55,818 nucleotides of DNA. It comes from Mesoplasma grammopterae ATCC 49580 (GTDB taxonomy: Bacteria; Bacillota_I; Bacilli_A; Mycoplasmatales; Mycoplasmataceae). Shown here piece by piece: positions 43,799 to 55,732 of the stretch. The notes under the pieces are model-generated. The model saw only the letters and a program-made list of their open reading frames with translations, was not told where the DNA came from and did not search any database. The stretch's first letter is position 1, and the number at the start of each line of letters is the position of its first letter. The stretch is from contig NZ_KL370789.1 of the NCBI RefSeq assembly GCF_000701525.1, positions 180,482 to 236,299 on the forward strand, given 5' to 3'. The translations under genes and the position numbers were made by a program.

Positions 43799-45106
43799 TT
43801 ATGCTTCTACTTTATCTATTAGTATACCATCATTTTTCAAATATAATTGTCCGCTTGCTTGATTTTGACCGCCAAAATCATCAAAAAACGCAAATTGCAT
43901 ATTAATAACATCATTTTTAATTTTTTGTTTTTTAGCTTTAAATTCGTCAAATATAAATTTGCTTGTAATTTTGCTTATTAATCCATAACTTTCAAAGTGT
44001 TCATTGTTTTTTAGAGCACCAATAACCTTTACTTGATTTACATAGTCTGAAGATACTTTTGCTTCAGAAATTAAAGAAACACCATTTGGAATTTCTTGGA
44101 TTAAACCAAAGTTAAATATTGGTGTTACATAGAAATCAATTTTTTCTTTTACAACGAATGATTCTTTAATTTCTTTGTATGCATTTTTAACTGCTTTTTT
44201 CACTATTAATTGAATTTGTTCACCTGATAATGTTTTTGAAACTAAAGAATTCTTAAATTTTAGAAGTACTGTTTTTAAAATATTTTTTGAATCGAAGTTA
44301 ATGTTGTTATATAAATAATGTTGACTCATTTCATCACTAAGTCCAAATTCATCTGATATTTTTTTAATTATGCTATTCATACCATCGTTTGTTGATGCAT
44401 ATTCAACAAATGCACCTTTTTTAAATAATCCAGCTTCAATATGATCTTCTTTTCAATCAACAACTATAATATCGCTTTCATCTTTTGAAGGTCTTTGAAT
44501 TGAGTTATATAAAGCTTCAAGGTTTGTCATGTATGAATCTTTACCTTCTTCAACTTTTTCAATAACATTTTTGTGTGATTCATAAACTTTTTTGTAAATT
44601 GATTTAATTGAAATTATTAGTTCGATTTCTTTACCTTGAACATTTAATTTATTAACTTCTTGTTTGTTTCCATCAATTTTTACTTGAACTAGTTCAATAT
44701 CTAAGTGATATGCGTTATTTGATTGTTGTTCTCTTTTAACTATCTTTTTAAAACAATCATTTACGTATTCTTCTGTCATTAATACTGGTGTTTCACTTGA
44801 AATTGTTTTTTTCTTTGTTGTAAAACTATAAGTTGAACTTGGAACAACCATAAAAATTTTATTATCTTTTAATTCTGATTGTTCTTTAACAATTGATTTA
44901 ATCATTGCAGATATATCTTTTTTTAATAAAGTTGAAATAGAATCTCTAACAACTCCATTTTCATTTAAAAAAGTAGAGTTATTTTTAGCTTCGATTTCAT
45001 TTTCAAAAATTGAAATAATATTGCTTTTTAATACTCTATAAGCATTAATTTTAACTACACTTCTTCTTATTTCTACTGTTGTAAATGTTTTATTATTTTT
45101 TAACAT
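43799..45106 (-). CDS. ftsA: Divergent FtsA-like protein
   Basis: A 435-residue protein in the place normally held by ftsA. The segment VVDWKEDHIEAGLFKKGAFVEYAS aligns by pattern with the FtsA phosphate-2 region (normally I-D-I-G-G-G-T), but the glycines are gone. The first ~60 residues form a beta-rich opening like the actin-fold start. No clear C-terminal amphipathic helix is visible. FtsA identity rests on position and this segment; it may bind no nucleotide. It lies 21 bp after rsmH and 14 bp before ftsZ. Confidence 0.7.
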
Positions 45107-45127
45107 AACTCTATCCTCTTTTTTTCT

Positions 45128-46054
45128 TTATTTTTTCTCAATTACTCAAAGCTTTGCGCTATGACTTCTATTATTATTTTCTACTTCTGTATTTGTGGGT
45201 TTTAATGGCTTTTTAAACAACAGTTTAAAGTCTTTTGATGATTCAATTTCATATGGTAAATTACTTAAGTAAAATTGTTGTTCATCAAGTGTATATTTCT
45301 TAAATATGTTTTTAACAACTTTTTCTTCTAATGAATGGAAAGTTATAACAACAACCCTTCCTTTTGGTTTTAATAAATTTAAACTTTGTTCTAACGAACT
45401 TTCTAAAGTTTCCATTTCATTGTTAACTCTTATTCTTAGAGCTTGAAATGTTTTTTTAGCAGGATGTTTTTGCTGTTTTAATATTTTTGATGGTAAAGAT
45501 TTTTTGATTACACTAACTAATTCAAATGTTGTATTTATAGGTCTTGAAAGAATAATATTTTTTGCAATTGATCTTGCAAATTTTTCATCACCATAATTTC
45601 ATAAAATTTGTTCTAGTTCTTCTTGTGTATATTCGTTCACTATTTTGTGAGCAGTTAGAGAATTATTAGCTCTATCCATTCTCATATCAAGCGGACCATC
45701 AAATCTATAACTGAAACCTCTTTCTGCCACATCAAATTGTGGCGAAGAAACTCCTAAATCATAAAGAATACCATCAACCTCGAAAATGCCTTGCATTGCC
45801 AACATTGCTGAAATGTTAACGAAGTTTCCTTCTAGTATTTTGAAATCGTTACTAATTTTTGTAAGTTTTTCAGTTCCTTCTAAAATTGCTGTTTCATCTT
45901 GATCAATTGAAAATAATTTACCATCTTTTAATTTTTTTAGAATTTCGCTTGAATGTCCAGCTCTACCAAGAGTACAGTCAACATAAATTCCATTATCTTT
46001 AATATTTAGATACTCTATTGATTCATTCAATAATACTGGTATATGTTTTTCCAT
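45128..46054 (-). CDS. rsmH: 16S rRNA (cytosine(1402)-N4)-methyltransferase
   Basis: A 308-residue SAM-dependent methyltransferase (MraW) acting on the ribosomal decoding site. EKHIPVLLNESIEYL, the SAM site VDCTLGRAGHSSEI, and DLGVSSPQFD with RMD match the family; the C-terminus carries KTFQALRIRVNNE and VITFHSLEEKVV. A UGA Trp near the C-terminus moves the stop to 45128. It begins at the last base of the mraZ stop codon. Confidence 0.96.
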
Positions 46055-46494
46055 TATTTATTTAAACCTTGATAAATTGTTTCAGCAATTTCTTCCATTC
46101 TGTCGCTGTTATCATTTTGATAATTGTCATATGCTTTTTGATCTCATATTTCAACTCTGTCACCCATACCAAGTATGTAAACGCTTTTTTCAATGTTAGC
46201 CAGCTTCAATAAGTTATTAGGAATTTTAATTCTTCCTATCTTATCGATTTCAATTTCATGTGTATTGGCTATAATCTCACGAGTTATCATCCTTGTTTCT
46301 TTATTAAAAGAAGAAAGATTTAATATTTGAGAACTTCACTTTTCAAATTCTTCTTCAGTTCTCATTTCTAAACTTCCCTCGAAGCCCTTAGAAACATAAA
46401 CTGTTGAGTTTAAAATCTTGTTTCTCATTTTTGAAGGGATGGTAAGTCTTTGCTTATCATCCAGATTATGATCATATGTTCCAAAGAATAACAT
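46054..46494 (-). CDS. mraZ: Transcriptional regulator MraZ
   Basis: A 146-residue AbrB-type DNA-binding protein with two copies of the DxxxRLxxP-type motif: LDDKQRLTIPSKMRN near the start and EIDKIGRIKIPNNLLK in the second half. It represses or activates its own dcw operon by binding TGG-type repeats. Such repeats lie directly before its start codon. First gene of mraZ-rsmH-ftsA-ftsZ-sepF. Confidence 0.96.
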
Positions 46495-46495
46495 A

Positions 46496-46522
46496 CCACT
46501 TTCCCCCATTTCTTCCCACTTT
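46496..46522 (-). promoter_or_regulatory. mraZ: MraZ operator repeats
   Basis: On the minus strand AAAGTGG occurs at 46516-46522 and 46496-46502, with a degenerate AAATGG copy between (around 46506-46512). The TGG cores fall at a ~10-bp period, like MraZ boxes in E. coli and mollicutes. The nearest box abuts the start codon. Confidence 0.75.
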
Positions 46523-46530
46523 ATAAATAT

Positions 46531-46559
46531 ATATTACTATATTTATTTAATTTTGTTAA
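46531..46559 (-). promoter_or_regulatory. Promoter of the dcw operon
   Basis: TTAACA (46554-46559) and TAATAT (46531-46536) on the minus strand, with 17 bp between them, 36-37 bp before the mraZ start. The operator repeats lie between -10 and the start codon. Confidence 0.65.
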
Positions 46560-46590
46560 TAAAATGAGTTAAAAAAGTTAAAAAAACACA

Positions 46591-46614
46591 AAAAAAGATG
46601 AGGCTAACCTCATC
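46591..46614 (-). terminator. Hairpin terminator of the FtsX-pheST-rpmF operon
   Basis: Stem gatgagg / cctcatc (46597-46614) with T run on the minus strand, just after rpmF. Confidence 0.85.
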
Positions 46615-46633
46615 GTTTTATTATTAAGAGAAA

Positions 46634-46813
46634 TTAATCTTGAACAGATTTAACTTCTTTTCCTTTATAGAATCCACATTCTCTACAAACTCTGTGTGGT
46701 TTAATCATTGACCCACAGTTTTCGCATGAAACTAAATTAGAAGCTACTAAAGCTAAATGACTTCTTCTTTTATTTTTAGCAGATTTACTTGTCTTTCTAA
46801 ATGGTACAGCCAT
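46634..46813 (-). CDS. rpmF: 50S ribosomal protein L32
   Basis: A 59-residue ribosomal protein with the start [19 protein letters not shown] and zinc-binding CENCGS and CRECGF, so it is the zinc-dependent form. GGGGG precedes the ATG. It follows the yceD/DUF177 gene, a pairing conserved across bacteria. Confidence 0.97.
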   Translation of the reverse strand: MAVPFRKTSKSAKNKRRSHLALVASNLVSCENCGSMIKPHRVCRECGFYKGKEVKSVQD

Positions 46814-46833
46814 CTTAAAACCCCCTTAACATT

Positions 46834-47328
46834 TTATTTTTTCTTGAACTCATTTAATTTATCTCATCTATGATCTACTTTATTTTGTTCATTTTGATGA
46901 AATTCTTCCTCGGACATAATTGTCCAACCAAATCCAGTCTTTTTTATTATATCACTATTATTTGACAAATTAAAAGGTAAATTTATATTTATTTGTTCTA
47001 TTACATAATTTTGTACATCAAATTCTTCACCAACTATAATGTTAGCTTGATCGTTTATAGAATCAGAAAAAGAATATTCATCATTTCAATCAATTGAATC
47101 AGAGTATTCAAACTCCTCTCCAGTTCTTGAATCAATAGCATCAAGTGTAAAATTGATAATACCATTAACTGCAACAGTTTCAATTGAACTTATTCAATCA
47201 ACATCAATATCATAATCTAAATACTTAACTTTTTTCACTAAAATGTTATTAAGTTTTATTGATTCCAAATCATTTATTATTTCTGTTAATTCTGTATGTA
47301 CTTGTTTTTCAAAATATTGTTTATTCAT
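46834..47328 (-). CDS. YceD/DUF177-family protein
   Basis: A 164-residue protein, probably involved in 23S rRNA biology, a role inferred from its constant position before rpmF. The C-terminal core has NLPFNLSNNSDIIKKTGFGWTIMSEEEF, and one Trp there is UGG rather than UGA. No Shine-Dalgarno sequence is clear before MNKQYFEKQ; the ATG lies 4 bp after pheT, so coupling is likely. The N-terminal half is diverged. Confidence 0.85.
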
Positions 47329-47332
47329 AGTA

Positions 47333-49714
47333 CTATCTAACTTTAACTTTTAATTCTTTTAAATTATTTAATATTTTTTCAAAATCATCGTTAATTTCTT
47401 TTTCAGTTAGCTGGTGATCTAAACTGTTAAATGATAATTTAACAGTTAATGATGAAATATTTTCTTTATCCATTTCTTCATCTGAATATTTGTCTATTAC
47501 TTTGTAATTTGTTAAATAGTTTAGATCTTTTAACATTGCTTTAACGATTGTTTCAAAATTCACATCATTACTTAATTCAAAAGAAATATCTCTTGTTGAT
47601 TTTTGGAATTTAGAAATTTCACTAGTAACATGTACTTTGTCAGCAATCTCAAGTAATAAGTTTAAATTTACTTCACAAATGAATGTAGGGTAAATTTTAT
47701 TAGCCTGTTCAAATGCAGGATTTAATTTATATATAAATCCAATTTTTTTATTTTTATATTTTACAGTTGCATTAATATAAGGATGAATTTCATCAATAGC
47801 TTTATCGTTGACTTCAAATGTAACATTTGTTATATCAACTTTATATAAATCTAAAACACTCATTAAAACTGAACTTATATAAGCATAATTTGATCTAATG
47901 TGTACTTGACTTAATGAATCAGTAATTGCTTCTCCTGAAACACCAAAACATAAATTTGATTGTCTAAATCCATTTAATGCAAAGATATCAGCCATTTCAA
48001 AAAACTTAACTGATTTGTTTCCATTATTAGCATTAAAAATAATTGTATCTATCATAGATTTTGATAAATTATTTCTAAATGTTTCACGTTGAATTGATAA
48101 AGGACTCATTAAAACAACAGGATCTTTAACTTTAAATAAGTTTCAAGTTTTATTAGATTCTATATCAGTTAAAGAATATGTTTTAATATTGTTAAAACCT
48201 GCACCAACTAAATAATCACTTAATTTATCTTTAAGTTTTTTATCTAAGTTTTTAGTTTTTTTGAAACTTACATATTCTAAAGGTTGTTCTATAATATTGT
48301 CATAACCATATAATCTAGCTATCTCTTCGCATAAATCATTCTTACCATATAAATCAGTTCTATTTTTATCAACAGTAAATGTTAATTCAGATTTTTTAAC
48401 AGATATTTCAATATCTAATGTTCTAAATAAACTTATTATTTCTTCGACAGTTATTTCTATACCTAGAATATCTTGAACTTTTTCTAATGTAATTGAATAT
48501 ACATTATCATAATTTTGTTTTTGAACTGTTGTTACAACTTTTTGAACATCTTCTAACATTCTATATTCATCTAATATTGAAACTAATTCATCTATTCCTT
48601 GATCGTAAAGATTCGGATTTAATGGTTTAGCATATCTTTGAGTATCAACTGTGCTAACATTTAAGTTTCTTTGTTGTTTACGCATTGATATTTGGTCTAA
48701 ATTCAACATTACAACAAGCATTGTAACTGTATCTTCAGTAACTTTAAATTTATCTTCAGTTTTTAGTCCTAAAATATTAACAATTGAGTTACCTGATTTT
48801 AAAACAATTAATTCTTTTTCTTCTATTGTTTGTTTTGTTAAAGTTAATTCTCAATTAACTTTATCAGCATCAATTAAAATAAATGGTTGACCTGAAATTA
48901 AAGTAGCCATATTAGCTATATTTTCAAATTTGTTTTGAGTTGATTTAACATTTGAATGTTTTAATCATACGTCATGAGATGAATCAAAAGGTGTGTTAGT
49001 ATTTTTTAAACCAATAAAAGTGTGTGAAACAGTATTTACTTCATCTTCAACTTTTTTATTTAAATCAATAATGATTGATTCAGTTGGTTTTTCAAATTTA
49101 ACTTTATGTTCATTGTTATTAATTTTTAAATCAAAATAGTTAGCTATTTCTTTTACTAATTGCTTTGCTGCTAAAGCATCACTTCTGTTTAAAGTTAAAT
49201 CTACTTCAAAAGTGTAATCATCAAAATTTAAAACTTCACTAATTTCTCTTCCAACCATTTCATCCATGTTTTTATAGATTGAATCAATGTAGTATACATC
49301 TTGTTGTTCATCTTCTGTTAAAACTGAATTAGGTAATCCAATCTCATTAAAACCACAAAACATTCCTTCTGAAAGTATTCCCAAAATTTCTCTATTTTCT
49401 AATTCTAAACCATTAGCTAATTTACCCCCAGGTAAAGCAACTATTGCAAATTTATCTTCTTCAATGTTTCTTGATGTTGACAAAATTGTTGCATATTTGT
49501 TTTCACCAATACGAGTTTTAGTTTTCTTAAGTTTTGTTCCTTCAATTGGATCAGACTCTTCGATGTGTCCTATAACTAATTTTGTATTCAATTTTGAATA
49601 ATCCATTTCTTGTTCAACTTCAAATCCTAAAGAGTTTAAGCAAACTGAAATTTGTTCATTTGTAATATTAGAAAGATCTAAGTATTTTTCTAATCATTTT
49701 CTTGTAATAATCAT
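47333..49714 (-). CDS. pheT: Phenylalanine--tRNA ligase subunit beta
   Basis: The 793-residue beta chain of the heterotetrameric enzyme. The N-terminus MIITRKWLEKYLDLS is followed by an EMAP-type tRNA-binding domain with EGTKLKKTKTRIGE. The B3/B4 region, B5 domain (DILGIEITVEEIISLF), and C-terminal ferredoxin-like anticodon domain ending LKELKVKVR are present. UGA Trp codons are in several places. Whether the B3/B4 editing residues are intact is not decided here. GGAG precedes the start. It follows pheS by 7 bp. Confidence 0.96.
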
Positions 49715-49721
49715 GTTCTAC

Positions 49722-50774
49722 CTACTCTCCATAAAATTTAAATTGTTCTAAAAATTGAACATTATTTTCATATAAGTTTCTAATGTTTGAAATTCCAAAT
49801 TTAAGCATTGCTATTCTTTCAATACCTGCACCAAAAGCTAATGCAGTATTTTTTTCTGGATCCATTCCATTTAATAACATAACTTGTTCATTAATAATTC
49901 CTGATCCTAATATTTCAATTCAACCTGAATATTTACAAATTGAACAACCTTTACCAGAACATTTAAAACAACTTACATCAACTTCTACGCTTGGTTCAGT
50001 AAATGGGAATAGACTTGGTCTTAATCTAATATTAACTTCTTCACCAAATAATCTTTTTGACATGTATTTTAAAACTCATTTCAAATTAGCAAAAGTAATT
50101 TTTTTACCAATACATAATAAATCTAATTGCATGAACTGGTGTGAATGAGTTGCATCATCGTCATCTCTTCGATAAACATTACCAATAGCAACACAGGCAT
50201 AGTTACCTTCAAAGTTTTCGTCTTTAGCCATTTGTGTTAAAACTCTAGCTGTCATATGTGTACAGTGAGTACTTAAAACAGTTTCTTCATCTATATAGAA
50301 AGTGTCTTGCATATCTCTAGCAGGGTGCCCCACTGGTAAGTTTAATTTTTGGAAACAGTATTCATCACTTTCAACATCATTTCCATTTAATACATCAAAA
50401 CCAATTTCTGTAAAGATTTGTGTAATCTCTTCAACAACAATATTAAGAGGGTGTTTAGTTCCAAAACTTGCTAATGTACCTGTTAGTGAAACATCAATTT
50501 TTTCACTAGCTAATTTTGCATCAAGTGCTTCTTTTTTAATTCTTGCTACAAATTCATCAATTGTTGCTGCTATAAATGTTCTTAACTCATGACTAGCAAT
50601 TCCAATAGCTTGTTTGTCATTAATAGCAGAATCTTTTAAAGATTTCAAAATTTCACTTAATTCTGATTCTTTACCTAATAAAGACTTTTTCAATTTTTCA
50701 GCTTCTTCAATTGTTTTTACTTTATTTAAGTCAGATATAAATTGATCTTTAATCTTATTAATTTTTTTTAACAT
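49722..50774 (-). CDS. pheS: Phenylalanine--tRNA ligase subunit alpha
   Basis: The 350-residue catalytic subunit, a class II synthetase. The N-terminal coiled coil covers ~1-85. [12 protein letters not shown] begins the catalytic core; motif 2 is [18 protein letters not shown] and motif 3 [15 protein letters not shown] Cys cluster [17 protein letters not shown] is typical of bacterial PheS. One UGA Trp after the QLDLLCIG segment. AAAAGGAG precedes MLKKINKI. Confidence 0.97.
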
Positions 50775-50789
50775 AAAAAACTCCTTTTG

Positions 50790-51410
50790 CTACTTTATTA
50801 AAGCTTCTTGTTTTAAAACAATTAACTTCATTTCATTTTCTTTTAAATTTTCTTCATATGCTTGAATAACTATACTAATAACAGAGTTATTTGGTTCTTC
50901 TTTTTGTAAGATCTTTAATTTTTTAAATATAAAGTTTTGAAAACTCTTTTTATATTTTTCTAACTCATATTTAAAATACAAATCAACATCATAATTTTTA
51001 TTATTCAGTGTTTTAATTTCAATACCTTCATTTCAAAAGATAATTTGTTCAATCAAAACATCATTAATAAAAGCTTTTGTTGAACTATATATAAAAGCTA
51101 AAAATTCTTCATATATATTGTAAATAATTTTATCATTATTAGTTTGAATTAGGTAGTCTCAAATTGTTTGTTCCACTTCTTTATTGAAATTTCTTAAATA
51201 ATCGATTGTTTCATTGAAATTAATCACAGTTTTTTTAATAAATTCTTTCTTATATTTCATATTTAAGTACTTCAAAAATATTGGTTTTGAAATAATATCA
51301 AATAGATTTGTATACTCTCATGTGAAATTTATTTCAAAAATTTTTACAGTTTGATCTTTTTTAATTCTTACTTCTTGAAAGTGATTAATAATAGATTGTT
51401 TTACTTCCAT
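50790..51410 (-). CDS. Protein of unknown function between FtsX-like gene and pheS, 206 aa
   Basis: Not recognised. It starts MEVKQSIINHFQEVR behind AGGAG. The body is predominantly helical with many aromatic and charged residues, and contains EYTNLFDIISKPIFLKYL, which has the look of a SRPBCC/START-type opening, but I would not assign it. No signal peptide. It lies 7 bp after the FtsX-like gene and 15 bp before pheS in one transcription unit. Confidence 0.78.
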
Positions 51411-51417
51411 ATTTCTC

Positions 51418-54400
51418 CTACGCTAAACTTGTTATTTGAGTTAAAGGGTTTCTTTTTACTTGTTTATTTGATGCATATCAACCAAATAGTAAAACTACTG
51501 ACATAACTGATAAAGTTACTAAAATAGTTTTTAAATCAACTGTCATAAAAATATAAACACTAAACTTATTTGCTATTCATGTTAATAATATTTTTCAGAA
51601 TATAACAGACGCAATATATGCAGCTATAAAAGATATTAAAGCCCCAATAGCATAACTACCCATTACAACTCAATTTATTTCTTTATCTTGATAACCTAAA
51701 GCTTGTAGAGTTAATATAATTATTTTAGCTTCTTCAACTATGATACCAATAATTACAACTAGAATTATTGCAAGAAGAACAGTTGTTAATAATACAAATA
51801 TTAACATAACTCTATCAACTATTTCAGTCGCTTTATTTATAACTAAATTATTTATGATAAAAGAAACTGTTGATGTTCTAGAAGAAAAGTTTAATAAGTA
51901 TGGATTAACAACAGATTTTAAGTTTGTAGTTACATTAGGACTCAAAGAATTAGTATATTTGAAAACTGGTCTTAAAATATCTAACATTATTGGTGTATCT
52001 TCATTAATTAAAATTGATGAATTTTTTTCAATAATTTTAATTGAATAAAATAATTCGACAAAATCACTAGTTTTTGTATTAACTGAAATCATTTCATTCT
52101 TTGAATATAAACTTGAAAATCTTACTAGAAGGCTTTTATCATAAAATTTAGATTTAAAATCTTCTGAGTTAACTCAAATGTTATCTGTGCCTAATTTTAT
52201 AGTTTCTGCTTTATTAATTCCTACAACTCTAAGTTGAACTGGCTGAGGTTCTAATGTTTTAGTTTTAAGGTCTATAATGTCGTTAATCTTTATATTTTGA
52301 TTTCTAGCCATACTATATGGAATTATTGCATTGACAATATTTGAATTTGCATTCTCTTGAGCTGAATTTTTAAATCTTTCAATTTCAGAAGTTGATACAT
52401 CTTCAAAATTAAACATATTTTCAAAATTTCCATATTGATTAGACTGAGTATTTACTAATCTTGCATAAACATCAACATCATTATATTGGCCGCTTTGTGA
52501 TAAACCAATTCAGTCAAATAAGACTTCATTTTCTTTATCATACATAACATTATTAATATTTAACATGTAATCATTTTCATCATAATTATCAAAATCTGTT
52601 AATTGTGTTGTTTGAAATACATTTGTTGCAACCGAGTTCATATTTGTAAAATTAGTTCTAACTAAAAGCGGTATATACTGTTTTAAATCATTAGAAAATA
52701 TCTCATCAATTTGACTTAATAATCAATTGTCTAATAAGTTTCTTTGTTTTGTGTCATAGATATTAACTTTATTAATTAACTTGTTTGTATATAATTTTTG
52801 ATACGCATTATCAATATATTCATTTGTTGTTATTGCTCCAACTAGATCGTTTATCTCAATTATTTGATTAGACTTACCTATAATTTCTTGTAATGCAGAA
52901 ATTGTTAAATCAATTTGAGCTATTTTTACTGCATAAATGTAAGATAAATCCTTACTGAAAATATGTTTTACAATATCAGATTGCATAGATGCAATTGATA
53001 AAGAATTACTTTCATTTGTCTTTTCATTTAAATCTAATATTTGAGAAGTTGTTCCAGTTAATTTAATTTCCTTAACACCTTTTATAAAAGCAGAATTTTG
53101 AGAATTTAAATTATATGACATAATTGTTTTTATAAAACTATTACTACTACTTTTTTCTGACCCTAAATCATTTGTTTTAATGTTCAACATATTGTTTAAA
53201 ATGAAATACATTTCACTTCTTGGTAATAAGAAATCAACTTTATCAGATGAATTTAATGTCATAAAATAGTTATTAGTCATTTGAATCACTGCATCTATTC
53301 TAAATCTATATTCTTCTGAAGATGTTTTGTTTAAATATTCATTTGTATTTTTATATTCAGAATAATCATTATACTCAGGAGATGTTTTATTTCATTCATA
53401 TTTGTAATTAAATTTAGTTTGTCCATCAGTAATATCTAATGTTGGATTAGAATTTCATCAATTATAGTAATGATCTGTTCTTTCATTATAAACTGCAAAC
53501 GATTGATTTAACATTTTTGTCATTAAACTTTGGGCACCAAATAATAATATATAAGTAAATGATGCACATGCAAATAATGTTTGAACAGTATAAAACTTCC
53601 CTTTTGAAGTTCTAACAAAAGCTCTTCTCAATCTTCAATTGAAAAACTTTTCTCCTGCGAATATTTTTTTAAATAATATTCCTTGTTTTATATTAGCTTT
53701 TGTTTTTCTACTATTAGACATTAACGATAAAACAGGCTCTTTTATATATAAGATAGTTGTTATGTAACTTATTAGAATAAAAAGTAATGGAATAAAGATG
53801 AATAGAGAAAACAAGAATAGTGGGCTTACATAAATATTACTAAAGCTAATTGAAACAGTATTTTCAAATGCCTTTGCAGCAAAAGTTTGTATAGGAATAG
53901 AAATTATGAATCCAAAGATTAAACTAATAAAAAACAAAATACCGGTTTTTATTGAAAATATTCAACTTAATTCACTAGTTTTATAACCAAATGATTTAAA
54001 TATTCCTAATTGTTTTCTTGTTTCATTCATTTCTTTTTTAAGTTGGAAATTAATGAATAAGAAAGCTAACACTAAAATTATAGTTCCTAAAACAACATTT
54101 ATAATTATTCTAATTTGTAGATTTTCTAACGCTTTAGCAACTTTTGTTTCGCTTCAAGGAATAAAATTATTTTCTAAATTTGATAGTATTTTAACGCGGT
54201 CAGCGTCATTTGTTTTAAATAATTCAAAAGGTATTTCATTTGTTGAGTTTACATTTTTTATTTTTAATTCTAAATTATATGAAGCTTCGTTGCTTAATAG
54301 GTTTCAAGAGTAATCTCTAAATTTATTAATGAATTTTTGATTTAAATAAATAAAACCATAAGTTTCCATGCTTTGTGAAAATGCTGAAAAGTTATTACCA

Positions 54401-55650
54401 GGAACAAAGTCATCAAAAGTTTGTCCAATTCCAACAACTTTAACAGTTGTTGATTGATTTGCAAAAAAACTTTCTGTTGGTAATATACTTTGAACTATTT
54501 TGTTTGATAGTATCGCATTAAATATTAAATTATTTGAATTAGCTATAGGCATTTTTATTTCATCGCCTATTTTAATATTATTTGCACTTGCAAAAGCTGA
54601 TGAAATAATAATTTCAGGTTGTTTGTTTAAATTTCAACTTTCAGTTTTTCTTGATTTTTTATTGCCTTTATCAAAAATAATATTATTAAATTCATTAGTT
54701 GAATCTGTTCTTATTTCAAAAGTTTGAGAACTAGTTAAAACCCCTGTTTCACTTTTTTTAAAAACAAAATTTTTATTAACATCTATTTTGTAATTAGATT
54801 CGTCATTATCTTTATTTAAAATCTCATTAAAAAGCAGTATCCTATCATCATGTTGATATTTTTCATCTGCTAAAATTTTTGAATACTCAGAATTAAAAAC
54901 TGTATAACTTGAAATTTTAATTGTTTCAGGATTTCAGTTAGCTAATAAATTTTTAATATCATCAAGATTAGTTATTGACGAAATTGAATTTATATCTTTA
55001 AAAACACCATTCACATAAGCAAAATTAAATATTCTATATAATGTTGAAAATCCTATACTTGCAACTGATGAATAAATATTAGTTTCATCATCGTTTTGTA
55101 AAAAATTTTCTAGATCATATAAACCTAACTCTAATGATTTTTGAACATGATATTCAAAAATTTCTTGAGGCGTAGGTAATTCAAATTTTGAATCAAAGCT
55201 TGTTGAATCTTTGTAAGATAATTCAAATGCTGTAGAATTAGCTGATAATCTATATCTTCTTAAAGATGAATTGACTTGTAATGTCATTCTTTCTTTTTCT
55301 TCAGAATTAAAATTATTTCAATTTAAATAATAATCTTTGTCTTTTTTATTTGTTGAATCAGCTCATAATTTTGCATTTAAAAAATCTATAAATTTAGGAT
55401 CTAAATAATCTTTTGCATACTTAGTTATAAATTCTTCACTGTAAAGCATATCTTCACTAGCAGAAGAAAAATTTGAATTATAAGCTACATTTTGTTTTTG
55501 AGCTGAATTCATTTTTGAATATATTTGTAAAGGTGTTGCTAACATCCCAATGACTGATGCAGCTAATGTAACAATAAAAATTATCATAAATAAAGTTGAT
55601 AATCAGTTTTTAAAAAAAGTTTTTAGATAACTTTTCATTATTTTATTCAT
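51418..55650 (-). CDS. Large FtsX-like ABC transporter permease, 1410 aa
   Basis: One N-terminal membrane helix (~residues 10-35) leads to a very large extracellular segment. Three helices follow around residues 500-610, another long extracellular part (~650-1230), and a final set of three helices near 1250-1400. RKQLGIFKSFGY in the first set and TLQALGYQDKEIN in the second are the cytoplasmic coupling-loop motifs of FtsX/MacB permeases. Such proteins pair with an ATPase; none is present in this window. GGTGAT precedes MNKIMKSYLK. UGA Trp codons are frequent. First gene after the rRNA operon. Confidence 0.88.
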
Positions 55651-55703
55651 TAAAATCACCAAAAAACCCTTCTTATTTTAAATATATTTTAACATTTATA
55701 ACT

Positions 55704-55730
55704 AAAAAAAGAATCCTTACGGATTCTTTC
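55704..55730 (-). terminator. Hairpin terminator of the rRNA operon
   Basis: Stem aaagaatcc / ggattcttt with a tetraloop, followed by T on the minus strand, just after 5S rRNA. Confidence 0.9.
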
Positions 55731-55732
55731 AT

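Noticed and set aside
55682-55700. Promoter for the FtsX-like gene
   Set aside because: A TTAAAAT -10-like site is present, but no -35 can be placed without running into the rRNA terminator, so it is not listed.
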